Source: Novipirellula caenicola (GTDB lineage: Bacteria > Planctomycetota > Planctomycetia > Pirellulales > Pirellulaceae). Taken from it: a stretch of 64,000 nt of DNA. Location of the stretch: assembly GCF_039545035.1 (NCBI RefSeq), contig NZ_BAABRO010000008.1, forward strand, positions 1 through 64,000. Direction: 5' to 3'. Positions 54,518 through 63,030 of this stretch are shown here, piece after piece; position 1 is the first letter of the stretch; each line of letters opens with the position of its first letter. A program made the translations under genes and the position numbers. The notes beneath the pieces are model-generated. The model was given only the letters and a program-made list of their open reading frames with translations, was not told the origin of the DNA and ran no database searches.

Positions 54518-56010
54518 CGAATTTCCTCGGCCAATCGTTCCATGTCGGTTCGCAGCGACCGCATGTATCGCCGCCATTCCAGTTCAAGCGTGGTGCGATC
54601 GCCGAAGCACTCGTCAAACGTGCTGACCAACTTCTCGGCTTTTGCTTTGAGCGATTCGCCGTCCGTAACCTCGATGTCGATACTCTGGATCTCGCGATAG
54701 AATTTGATCAGCTGATCAAATCGTTCGTGAAACAAGAAATGGGTCAGCGCCCAAGCTTGGCCATAGGCCGGCAATTGATTGCCCAGCATGCCTTCGATGG
54801 TAAAACCGAGATCAGAGACAATGAACTCAATGCCACCGCGAATGGGATCGCCCTCGAGAACACGGTAGTATCCAATACGGTCTCGGTCGACGACCCCCAC
54901 ACCGCTCCAGCGTGCCATCTTGGAAGACTCGAAAAACGACGCCAGCCCTTCGTGAACCCAACGCACAAACACGCCATCGCTGGGGAACAGATCGGTATTG
55001 CCTGCCAATTGATGGACCGCTTCGTGCGATACGACGCTGATGTCTTCGCTTTCCCGCTCGATGTCAATGAGCAGTTCGATTGTGTTGGCGAACCGGATCA
55101 GCTCGCCGCCGCCCTGCACTCGATTTCGGCGGATGTCTTTTTCCATTCCATCAAACATTTCGTTCAACTTTTGCAGCTGTTGAAACATGGGGGTGGTGCC
55201 GGAATCGTAAAAGATCGAAATGTTTTCTTTGGGCAGATAGAACCCTGCGACTTGTCGCAATCCCATTCCCAGCCGTTTTTCCATCTGCATGAAATCGGCA
55301 TGTTGGCTAAACAGCACAACGGCCAACGGGTCGGTCGGTGGACGCAGGAACAAACCCTCAAAAGCAAACGTCAGGAAATACGATTCGTAAACCTTTTCGA
55401 GCAGTTCCAATCGCATTTCCGGACGCGTTTTTCGCGTACGAGGATCCTTCTCGTTGTCGCCATCATGCAACAAGAAAAAGTGCTTGCTGCGGGACAGCTG
55501 CATCGATTTGCCGCCGACCAATTCGCGAGCACTGGCTTCGATCGTCGAGTTGTTGGTGACCGGACGATTCAGATAGTACATCAATCCCGCGAGTTTGCGG
55601 ATTTTCGCGTGGCTAGAGTCCAATTTCCAAGCGGCACTGAGCAGCGTTTTGCACTCGTCAAGCAATCCATTGTGCAGCGCCCATTTGGCGGTTTCGAGCA
55701 TCGTGTCGACATCCTTGCTTTGCGTCGCCTCACGCAGCTTCTTGGCAAACACGGCTTCGGTCGTGGGCAGTTTCAGGACCTGGATGTCTTTGGCGTTAAA
55801 GTAAAGCGATCCGCGCGGATGTCGGTGCGTGGCGGTTCCGCCGGGATTGTAAGTCACACTGCCCTCGAGCATGATCGACAGATCGCTGCCGGGAAGTGTG
55901 TAGAGTGTGTAATCCGCTCGGCACGGATTTAACGAAAGGAAGAGAGCCGCACAACAAATGAATGCCGCGTGAACGGCAATGTTCGAAAAGAAATGGACGC
56001 AGGATCTCAT
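54514..56010 (-). CDS. DUF1570 (gluzincin-like) secreted protein
   Basis: A 498-aa secreted protein from ATG 56010, with a signal peptide (MRSCVHFFSNIAVHAAFICC... to SLNPCRA). The N-terminal part has a beta-rich and TPR-like helical segment (DTMLETAKWALHNGLLDECKTLL). The C-terminal domain carries SHEAVHQLAGNT (HEAVH near residue 328), followed about 25 residues later by FVRWVHEGLASFFES. That is the HExxH...E pattern of zinc metalloproteases of gluzincin type, called DUF1570 in planctomycetes. It is probably a periplasmic peptidase, though activity is not shown for the family. It overlaps the downstream SHD1 gene by 4 bp. The upstream DUF1501 gene ends 62 bp away. Confidence 0.88.
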   Translation of the reverse strand: MRSCVHFFSNIAVHAAFICCAALFLSLNPCRADYTLYTLPGSDLSIMLEGSVTYNPGGTATHRHPRGSLYFNAKDIQVLKLPTTEAVFAKKLREATQSKDVDTMLETAKWALHNGLLDECKTLLSAAWKLDSSHAKIRKLAGLMYYLNRPVTNNSTIEASARELVGGKSMQLSRSKHFFLLHDGDNEKDPRTRKTRPEMRLELLEKVYESYFLTFAFEGLFLRPPTDPLAVVLFSQHADFMQMEKRLGMGLRQVAGFYLPKENISIFYDSGTTPMFQQLQKLNEMFDGMEKDIRRNRVQGGGELIRFANTIELLIDIERESEDISVVSHEAVHQLAGNTDLFPSDGVFVRWVHEGLASFFESSKMARWSGVGVVDRDRIGYYRVLEGDPIRGGIEFIVSDLGFTIEGMLGNQLPAYGQAWALTHFLFHERFDQLIKFYREIQSIDIEVTDGESLKAKAEKLVSTFDECFGDRTTLELEWRRYMRSLRTDMERLAEEIR

Positions 56011-56072
56011 GCGTGATGGCCTCGGAGTGAGCATTTGGTCGCATCCGAGTATGGGGGGCACGCAACGCAAAG

Positions 56073-57527
56073 TCAAGCAAACAGTGCTTCAACTGCTTGC
56101 CCTTTTCCATCTTTGGTCACGTAGAAGGGGCGTGCTTCGATATCAAAGCCAGTTCGCGGGCTAATCCCCATCGCCGTCATGATCGTGGCATGTAAATCTT
56201 CGATCGACACGGGATCTTCGATGGCCACCAGCGGACGTTCCGGAGCGGTGGCTCCGTATAGAAAACCTGACTTCATACCACCGCCAAACAGCAACACGCT
56301 TGATCCCGCGGTGAAATGCCGGTGTAGTCCATAGTGTTTCATTTCAGCGACGGCATCCACTTTTTCGCGAGCTTGGTCGTTGGCGTTGGATCCGGGTTGA
56401 CCCTCCATCAACGCATCGCGGCTGAATTCCGAGGCCACGATAACAAGAGTTCGGTCGAGCAGTTTGCGTTGTTCCAAATCAAGGATCAATTGCGCGATCG
56501 GTTGATCCACTTCGCTGTGCATACGGGCCATCGTCGTGTGGCCATCATTATGAGTGTCAAAATGCAAAAAGGGGACATATTCCGTGGTGACTTCGACGAA
56601 TCGCGTTCCGGCTTCGATCAATCGGCGGGCCAACAAGCAGCCTTGGCCAAAGCGAGTGGAGTTGTACTTTTGGGCAACGTCGCTGGGCTCAAGTGAGATG
56701 TCAAACGCTTTGCGCTCTTTGGAACTGAGCAGCCGATAGGCGTTGTCAAACGATCGCAGCATCGATTCTTGGTGATAGTCGCTCATGAATTCTCGCTGCG
56801 GGCTTTGGTCGACCAATCGTCGAAACAGTTTGTTGCGATTGGCAAACCGCTGAGCATCCATGCCTTTGGGAGGACGAACCGATACCGCCGCGCGATCCGG
56901 GTACGGCAAATTCATCGGTCCATATTCACTGCCAAAAAATCCCGCGGTGGTGAATGCTTTTAGTTCTTCGCTCTCACCCACCCCTTCGAGTCGTTGGCCA
57001 ATATTGACAAACGCCGGCATCACTTCATTACGCGGCCCCAACACACGGGCCATCCACGAACCGATATGGGGCGCGGCAACCGTTTGCGGCGGAACGTAGC
57101 CGGTGTGCCAATGGTATTGGTGCCGGGAATGCAGGATGCTGCCAAGGTCCGGTTGCACATGCGAGCGAATCAGCGTCGCGCGGTCCATCACTCCCGCGAT
57201 ATTTTCCAGCCCCTTGCAGATTTTGATATTGTCCACGGCGGTATCGATGGCCGGGAACGTGCTCAGCATATCGGCTACCTTCAAGCCCTTTTCAAATGGA
57301 TGGTAACGTTTCGGGTCCAATGTGTCCGGCGCCGCCATCCCGCCTGCTAACCAGATCAAGATGCACGCATCGGCGGTCGGTTGCGGATGTTCCACGTGGT
57401 CCATTGCCGAGGCGAATTGCCGTGGGGCACCGGATGCCATGGCAGCAAGCGATGCGGCGGAAAGCTGCCGCAAAAAATCGCGACGCACCAAGGGTTCAGG
57501 ACGCTCGGGATCGTGTTGGAATTGCAT
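56073..57527 (-). CDS. DUF1501 secreted protein
   Basis: A 484-aa protein from ATG 57527 with a Tat-like signal (VRRDFLRQLSAASLAAMASGAP, about 14-35) and the DUF1501 core: CILIWLAGGMAAPDTLDPK, LIRSHVQPDLGSILHSRHQYHWHTGY, DTHNDGHTTMARMHSEVDQPIAQLILDLEQRKLLDRTLVIVASEFSRD, and the end SIEDLHATIMTAMGI. DUF1501 proteins have an alkaline-phosphatase/sulfatase-like fold and are found almost always with DUF1549/DUF1553 proteins, as here. Substrate unknown. It lies 75 bp after the cytochrome-type gene on the same strand. Confidence 0.94.
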   Translation of the reverse strand: MQFQHDPERPEPLVRRDFLRQLSAASLAAMASGAPRQFASAMDHVEHPQPTADACILIWLAGGMAAPDTLDPKRYHPFEKGLKVADMLSTFPAIDTAVDNIKICKGLENIAGVMDRATLIRSHVQPDLGSILHSRHQYHWHTGYVPPQTVAAPHIGSWMARVLGPRNEVMPAFVNIGQRLEGVGESEELKAFTTAGFFGSEYGPMNLPYPDRAAVSVRPPKGMDAQRFANRNKLFRRLVDQSPQREFMSDYHQESMLRSFDNAYRLLSSKERKAFDISLEPSDVAQKYNSTRFGQGCLLARRLIEAGTRFVEVTTEYVPFLHFDTHNDGHTTMARMHSEVDQPIAQLILDLEQRKLLDRTLVIVASEFSRDALMEGQPGSNANDQAREKVDAVAEMKHYGLHRHFTAGSSVLLFGGGMKSGFLYGATAPERPLVAIEDPVSIEDLHATIMTAMGISPRTGFDIEARPFYVTKDGKGQAVEALFA

Positions 57528-57602
57528 CACAGTGACTCGGGGTTGGTTCGGTGGGATCGTGTTTTTTGTGCGAAGCGGGAATGACCATGCCGCGGTGTGC
57601 GG

Positions 57603-60095
57603 TTAACGAATCAGCAGGAATTCAGGCAGCATACAAATGGCCCACAACGCGTCTTGCAGTTGTTCGGTGGTCGGGGATTCGCCTAGAGTTTCGCGAAATA
57701 ATGCCGCTTCGGATTTCGTTGGGACGCGAGTTAACGCGGATTGAAACAAGTGCTGGACAAGCTCGTCGGTCGAGTTCCACTTCTCGTCATTCCAACGCTC
57801 GGCTCCGGTGGCAAACGCTTCGGCGAGCGAGGGTTCATTCGCTAGGTCAATGGCTTCGAGAGTCGTCAGACTGCTTGGCCGCATGGAAACGATTTGATCA
57901 CGGATCGGTCGACCCAACGATTGCATCAAGGCGTTGTTCTTCATCAGCGAAGCGCGAACCATCGGCATGTGACGCGACGAACCGGTGACGTTTGCGAGTG
58001 CCGAGGCGGCTTCGCGATCAATCAAATCGCTCCACACGTTGACCGGTTGCACCACCGAAACCGTGTTCCAGCCCTCGGCAGGGGCAGCAGCATGAGCGTT
58101 CTTAGGATGAGGAAGGGGCTTTTCGACGTCGGGATGGAATTCCCATGACCGATCGCTGACGATCGATAGCTGAGTTTGATCTTCGAGCAAAAGATTGGCT
58201 GCAAAGAACAGGCCCGCGGCATTGGGGGTATGCCCCGCATTTTTGACTTGAAACAGCAGTTCGTTGGTTCCTTGGCGTAGCAAATTTGCAAACTCAATCG
58301 ATTGCAGGCTGGTCCAATCGTTGGACGATCCGGCGTTGGTTCCATTGACATACAAGGTGAATTCGTTGTCGCAGGTCAGGACGGATCCGCTTTGCAAGAC
58401 TTCGCCCGGCAAATCAAATTTTTTGCGAATCCACATTTCTTGATTCGCGGGAGCGGCGTGTCCGTTGCGGCCTCCCCAAATCCATTTGGCCTTCGATAAC
58501 ACCGAATCGGCGGTGTTTGGATTGATTGCACCCGGCGAACTGACATGACGCGAAACGGGGGCGTCAAACTTTTGCGGAGCACTGCCAGTCAACTGCCACA
58601 CCGCATCTAAGAACTGTTCGGCGGTCATGCGACGGGCACGTGGGCCGCGATAAACGTAGTCGCCGATCGCCGAATCGTCTTCGCTGATCTCGGTTTTCGA
58701 TTGATAGGCTGCCGAGGTCGCGATCAGCCGCAGTGTCGCTTTTAAATCGTATTGATGCTCGGCTAAGTGAACGGCCAAGTAATCCAGCAGGTCTTCGTTC
58801 CATGGTTCCGATTGCATTGCGTCGAGCGGTTGGACAATGCCTCGTCCCATCAAACGGTACCACAGCCGATTAACGATGGTGCGTGTGAAGCGTCCATTTT
58901 CTGGGTGCGTCAACAGCTGCGCTAGTTGCTGCAGTCGTTCCTCGCGAGGCGCTGAGGCATCGATTTGACCCAGTTCAGGAAACAACCAAGATGCTTGTTG
59001 CGTTTCCCCGGTCGGTATGTCGCAGCGGTGCAGTTGCAGAGGTGCTTCGGCATAGATCGCTCCTAATCCATAAGCCTCTTTGAGTGTCCAGCGGTCAATA
59101 AAACTGTCGTGGCACGAGGCACACTTCATATTGATGCCGAGGAAGGACTGCGACACAGATTGTGCAAACTGGATTTCGAGCGTTTGCCCAGCGCTAACCG
59201 TTCCACGCCACTTGATGCCATCGATGTAACCACGGCTTTCGTCCGAACTTGGGGCAATCAATTCGCGGGTCAATTGATCAAACGGTTTGTTTTGGACTAG
59301 TGATTCGTACAACCAGCGACTGATTTGCCGACGTCCTTTGGTAATGAATCCGGTGCCGCTGTAGTCATTGCGAAGCAAGTCGTTGAAGAACGTTAACCAG
59401 TGGTCGGCGTAATCAATTTCGCGTGACAGCAGGTCGTCCACCAAGCGAGTTCGTTTGTCGGGTGACGAATCGTTCTGAAAGGACGTCAGTGCATCGGTCG
59501 TTGGTAACAGACCGACCAAGTCCAAGTGGACACGGCGAAAGAACGTCGCGTCGTCGATCGGTGGCGGTGTTGGCAACCCATGCTCGGTTAAGTAGGCATC
59601 GAGAATTCGATCAATCGGATTGACGCGTCCGTCGATTGCCGGTGGCAGCTCGGGACGCCGCGGCCGTAGCGGCGGTTCGTAGCTTTGAATTGCAAACGTG
59701 AAATCATCGTCCCACGGCATCCCTTGATCGATCCAGTGGCGGAGCCGTGCCGTTTCGTTGGGGCTCAAACGAGGCCGATCCGGCGGCGGCATTTGTTCGT
59801 TGGGATCCTCAGATGTGATCAAGCGAATCAATTCCGAATTGGACGAGTCCTCCGGTTCGACCATCCCCGATTCGATCATCAGGCTGCGTGTATTGAGTGA
59901 GAAGTCTCCTTCGGCTTCGCGACCACCGTGACAGGTCACGCAGTTTCGCTGCAGGATGGGCGCAATGTCGTGAGCAAAATCGATCGGTTCGTTTGCGACG
60001 GCGGTCACTGCGCAAAAAGCAAGTAACATGATTCCAAGGCAAAGCGAAACGAGCAGACTAGCGGTGTATGACGACAGACGTGAAGGTGTGGGCAT
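57603..60095 (-). CDS. PSCyt1/DUF1549/DUF1553 planctomycete cytochrome protein
   Basis: An 830-aa secreted protein. A signal peptide (LLVSLCLGIMLLAFCAVTAVA) is followed by a c-type cytochrome domain with NCVTCHGG (heme motif at about 52-56). DUF1549 starts near residue 160 (IDRILDAYLTEHGLPTPPPIDD) and contains a second CXXCH (KCASCHDS, about 333-340). DUF1553 is in the last half (FTRTIVNRLWYRLMGRGIVQPLD). Between residues about 550 and 680 there is an insertion with a beta-sandwich look (TLYVNGTNAGSSNDWTSL), which reminds one of galactose-binding domains. Probably electron transfer linked to a periplasmic substrate. It forms an operon with the DUF1501 gene. Confidence 0.94.
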   Translation of the reverse strand: MPTPSRLSSYTASLLVSLCLGIMLLAFCAVTAVANEPIDFAHDIAPILQRNCVTCHGGREAEGDFSLNTRSLMIESGMVEPEDSSNSELIRLITSEDPNEQMPPPDRPRLSPNETARLRHWIDQGMPWDDDFTFAIQSYEPPLRPRRPELPPAIDGRVNPIDRILDAYLTEHGLPTPPPIDDATFFRRVHLDLVGLLPTTDALTSFQNDSSPDKRTRLVDDLLSREIDYADHWLTFFNDLLRNDYSGTGFITKGRRQISRWLYESLVQNKPFDQLTRELIAPSSDESRGYIDGIKWRGTVSAGQTLEIQFAQSVSQSFLGINMKCASCHDSFIDRWTLKEAYGLGAIYAEAPLQLHRCDIPTGETQQASWLFPELGQIDASAPREERLQQLAQLLTHPENGRFTRTIVNRLWYRLMGRGIVQPLDAMQSEPWNEDLLDYLAVHLAEHQYDLKATLRLIATSAAYQSKTEISEDDSAIGDYVYRGPRARRMTAEQFLDAVWQLTGSAPQKFDAPVSRHVSSPGAINPNTADSVLSKAKWIWGGRNGHAAPANQEMWIRKKFDLPGEVLQSGSVLTCDNEFTLYVNGTNAGSSNDWTSLQSIEFANLLRQGTNELLFQVKNAGHTPNAAGLFFAANLLLEDQTQLSIVSDRSWEFHPDVEKPLPHPKNAHAAAPAEGWNTVSVVQPVNVWSDLIDREAASALANVTGSSRHMPMVRASLMKNNALMQSLGRPIRDQIVSMRPSSLTTLEAIDLANEPSLAEAFATGAERWNDEKWNSTDELVQHLFQSALTRVPTKSEAALFRETLGESPTTEQLQDALWAICMLPEFLLIR

Positions 60096-60349
60096 CGTCG
60101 GTTTTAGGTGAGAACGAAGGTTGGGGGGGCGGGCAGCATCATCGCGAGCGGCAGACTTCTATTGTAATGAGATCGTCGCTTGATGGGGCACGATGTTCGA
60201 GTGCTAAGGAAATTGGGCGGGGCGGCCACATTTTACAAACGAGGCGGCGGGGATACGATGAGCGTGTATTGCTTGGCGGCGGCGTGAAAAGGCAAACTTG
60301 TCTGACGCGTGAATTCCGGCGCGGCAATCCGCAATTCGGTCGATTGGGG

Positions 60350-61741
60350 ATGTCCCAATGGCCCACCGATTCAACCAGCCAGCAAATATCCATGAGCGAT
60401 TGGAATCCATCGAGTTGGAGATCGAAAACGGCGCTACAGCAGCCGATGTACGCGGATTCCGATTCCCTGCGTGATGTATTGCAGCACCTCGGCGATCGGC
60501 CGCCGTTGGTCACCCGATGGGAAATCGATCGGCTGAAAACGCAGCTTGCATTGGCCGCTAACGGGGACGCTTTTTTACTGCAAGGAGGCGACTGTAGCGA
60601 AAGCTTTGCGGCGTGCCGCGCCGATCCGATCGAAAAGAAACTCAAAGTGCTGCTGCAGATGAGTTTGGTGCTGGTGTATGGGCTTGAAAAGCCGATCATC
60701 CGCGTGGGCCGGATCGCGGGCCAGTATGCCAAACCACGCTCGAGCGACACCGAAACTCGCGACGGCGTGACATTGCCATCCTATCGAGGTGACTGTGTCA
60801 ATCGGAGTCCGTTTACACCCGAGGACCGTCTAACGCGACCGCAAAACCTGCTCGCCGCCTACGAGCATTCGGCTCAAACGTTGAACTATCTGCGAGCGCT
60901 GACCGAAGGTGGGTTCGCCGATTTGAAACATCCCGAGAACTGGGAACTCAATTTCGTCAGTTTGTCACCGCAGTCGGACGAGTATCACCAAATGGTGCGT
61001 GGTATCGGCGACTCGTTGAATTTCCTCGACGTGTTAGGCGGGGTGACCCGTGCCGAGTTATCGCGAGTCGATTTCTACACTTCGCACGAAGCGTTGTTGT
61101 TGGCGTACGAAGAAGCATTGACTCGGCAGGCCAGCGGAGAAGCAGAATGGTACAACTTGGGGACTCATTTCCCTTGGATCGGAGATCGGACGCGGGCGAT
61201 CGACGGGGCTCATGTCGAGTACTTTCGTGGCATCAAAAATCCGATCGCGGTGAAGGTTGGCCCAAGCACGACGGCCGACGGATTGATCGAGTTGTTGGAT
61301 CGGCTAAACCCTAGTCGCGAGGCGGGCCGGATGACGTTGATCTGTCGCTTTGGTGCCGAGCGGATCGCAGCCTCGCTGCCACCGCTGATCGCTGCGGTCC
61401 AGAAATCGAGTCATCCGGTGCTGTGGTCGGTTGATCCGATGCATGGGAACACGATCACCACGGATCACGGAATCAAGACGCGGCACTTTGATCAAATTTT
61501 GAGCGAGGTGCGTGATTCGTTTACCATCCATGCCCAGCACGGCACGATCGTGGGTGGCATTCATTTGGAATTGACCGGCAACAATGTTACCGAGTGTATC
61601 GGCGGCGCCGCGGGGCTGAAGTCCAGCGGTTTGTCGACCGCGTATGAAAGCAACGTCGACCCGCGGCTGAATTACGAACAGGCGATGGAGATTGCGTTTC
61701 TGATCGCCGGGCAAGCCAGGGTTGCCGGTCCAAAGCGTTAG
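60350..61741 (+). CDS. 3-deoxy-7-phosphoheptulonate synthase, class II (plant type)
   Basis: First step of the shikimate pathway: condensation of PEP and erythrose 4-phosphate to DAHP. The 463-aa protein from ATG 60350 has the class II start (MSDWNPSSWRSKTALQQP, whose Met is 14 codons in), then LLQGGDCSESF (about 71-81), VGRIAGQYAKPRS, WELNFVSLSPQSDEY, DFYTSHEALLLAYEEALTR, GIKNPIAVKVGPS, WSVDPMHGNT and GGIHLELTGNNVTECIGG. These include the metal- and substrate-binding residues of the plant/actinobacterial type. Either Met can be the start; no strong ribosome site helps. It is divergent from the cytochrome gene with 254 bp between. Confidence 0.95.
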   Translation: MSQWPTDSTSQQISMSDWNPSSWRSKTALQQPMYADSDSLRDVLQHLGDRPPLVTRWEIDRLKTQLALAANGDAFLLQGGDCSESFAACRADPIEKKLKVLLQMSLVLVYGLEKPIIRVGRIAGQYAKPRSSDTETRDGVTLPSYRGDCVNRSPFTPEDRLTRPQNLLAAYEHSAQTLNYLRALTEGGFADLKHPENWELNFVSLSPQSDEYHQMVRGIGDSLNFLDVLGGVTRAELSRVDFYTSHEALLLAYEEALTRQASGEAEWYNLGTHFPWIGDRTRAIDGAHVEYFRGIKNPIAVKVGPSTTADGLIELLDRLNPSREAGRMTLICRFGAERIAASLPPLIAAVQKSSHPVLWSVDPMHGNTITTDHGIKTRHFDQILSEVRDSFTIHAQHGTIVGGIHLELTGNNVTECIGGAAGLKSSGLSTAYESNVDPRLNYEQAMEIAFLIAGQARVAGPKR

Positions 61742-61754
61742 CCTCGGCACGTTC

Positions 61755-61802
61755 GGCATTTGCGTTTCGTAGCTTCGCTCGTCAAAGCGTGGATGGTTGC
61801 TC
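61755..61802. repeat. Partial copy of the 151-bp repeat family
   Basis: CGGCATTTGCGTTTCGTAGC followed by TTCGCTCGTCAAAGCGTGGATGGTTG, parallel to the start of the unit at 44281. The right half of the unit is missing. Confidence 0.7.
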
Positions 61803-61868
61803 CATCGTGAATGCCTGACGAAAATTTTGACGGCTTGTCGAGTTAATTCAAATGGAAATCGCAATGGT

Positions 61869-61930
61869 GAGCCGTGGGCCGTAAGGCACCGGGTATCGTG
61901 TGGGACCCGGCCGCTGACGCGTCGCGGCTC
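61869..61930. repeat. 62-bp palindromic unit, inverted copy
   Basis: Starts GAGCCGTGGGCCG and ends ACGCGTCGCGGCTC: the reverse complement layout of the element at 47335-47396, same length of 62 bp, flanked on the right by ATCAACAAGTCGTTGACGA, another repeated word. Both sit in gene-free gaps. Confidence 0.85.
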
Positions 61931-61995
61931 AATAAATCAACAAGTCGTTGACGATTTCCGCTGCGAAATACTTCGTGTCATTGGCACCCGAGCGG

Positions 61996-62910
61996 TTATT
62001 CTTCTACCTCGGGGATGTTCAATTTGGCTTTGTTCTTTTCGTAGAACCGCGTGATATCCATTCCGCCTCGCTGTTCTTCTTCGAACATCTTGATCCGTGT
62101 TTCCAGGCGTTCGATGCGGCGGGCCAATTGCGGAATGATTTCGTGGTCGCGTTTGACGATCTTGTGACGCGGCACCGCAGGATAGCCCAAATGTCGCTGC
62201 ATCGCGGCAAACAGGTACAGCGGTTCTTTGCGGCGGTTGCCAAAGGCAATGCGGCCTTCTTTTTCACCAAATAAAAACGGGCCTTTGCCCTCAAGCGTTT
62301 GGCCTGCTTCGACCAATCGCTTGCGATAGTCCTCGCTGGCAAAGAACAGCAGGTCCGCAAAATCAATCAGTCCCACCTGAGCCCGGATCATCAAGATCCA
62401 TTTTGCCCAAGTCGCGTCGTAGATCGGATCTTGGCTGATCGCGGTCAAGCCTTTGTCGTAGTTCAGTCGATTGCGACAGAGGGCTTCGAACTGAAACAGA
62501 AACAAGCCTGCCGGCTTCGCGTCGCCAGCGCGATACTTGGCATCGGCTTCGAGGATGTGGAGTGCCGTTTCGGTGGCAAAGCGACCGGTTTCGTGTTCGG
62601 CTTCTTCGATCAAGTAAGTTTGGAAGGCATTGAAATAATGGCTCATCCGGTGCATTGCCGGCGCCATCACGCCGGAATGCTTCAGTTCAGTCAGTAAGTA
62701 CTCCGCCGCGATCGGCAAATTGGTGGTGGCCAGCAACTCGAGCCGTGCCTGCTCTAGCAATTCCTGCATCGGCAATTGTTCGCCAATGCGTTCTTTTAGC
62801 AGCTGAAAGAGGTAGCCCTGTTCGACGTATTCGGTGCGATCCAGCGGAGTCGGGCGATTGGGATCGGAGGTGCCCGAGCGTCGATTTTCTGGATTGGGCG
62901 CAGTGGTCAT
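61996..62910 (-). CDS. Hypothetical protein, 304 aa, mostly helical
   Basis: A soluble protein from ATG 62910 with a 25-residue Asn/Pro/Arg-rich lead and then long amphipathic helices (YLFQLLKERIGEQLPMQELLEQARLELLATTNLPIAAEYLLTEL). A conserved-looking block follows at about 75-150 with many Ala, Leu and Tyr (HRMSHYFNAFQTYLIEEAEHETGRF). The centre, WAKWILMIRAQVGLIDFADLLFFASEDYRKRLVEAG, resembles no domain I recognise. A coiled-coil C-terminus (LARRIERLETRIKMFEEEQRGGMD) could mediate oligomerisation. It contains no signal peptide. It is probably a planctomycete family of unknown function. Confidence 0.75.
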   Translation of the reverse strand: MTTAPNPENRRSGTSDPNRPTPLDRTEYVEQGYLFQLLKERIGEQLPMQELLEQARLELLATTNLPIAAEYLLTELKHSGVMAPAMHRMSHYFNAFQTYLIEEAEHETGRFATETALHILEADAKYRAGDAKPAGLFLFQFEALCRNRLNYDKGLTAISQDPIYDATWAKWILMIRAQVGLIDFADLLFFASEDYRKRLVEAGQTLEGKGPFLFGEKEGRIAFGNRRKEPLYLFAAMQRHLGYPAVPRHKIVKRDHEIIPQLARRIERLETRIKMFEEEQRGGMDITRFYEKNKAKLNIPEVEE

Positions 62911-63030
62911 CGTGATGTCCTACAGACGCCGTGTCATTTGCGGCGGATGGTTTCAATCGGCACGCCAAGCGGTTCACGGGGATCCGCCTGGCGACGCAAC
63001 AGATTGGTCGCACCGAAAAAGGTGCCGCTG

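Noticed and set aside
54106-55932. Plus-strand open frame (608 codons) opposite the DUF1570 gene
   Set aside because: Shadow of two real minus-strand genes; the Arg/Phe/Gln-rich composition is not credible.
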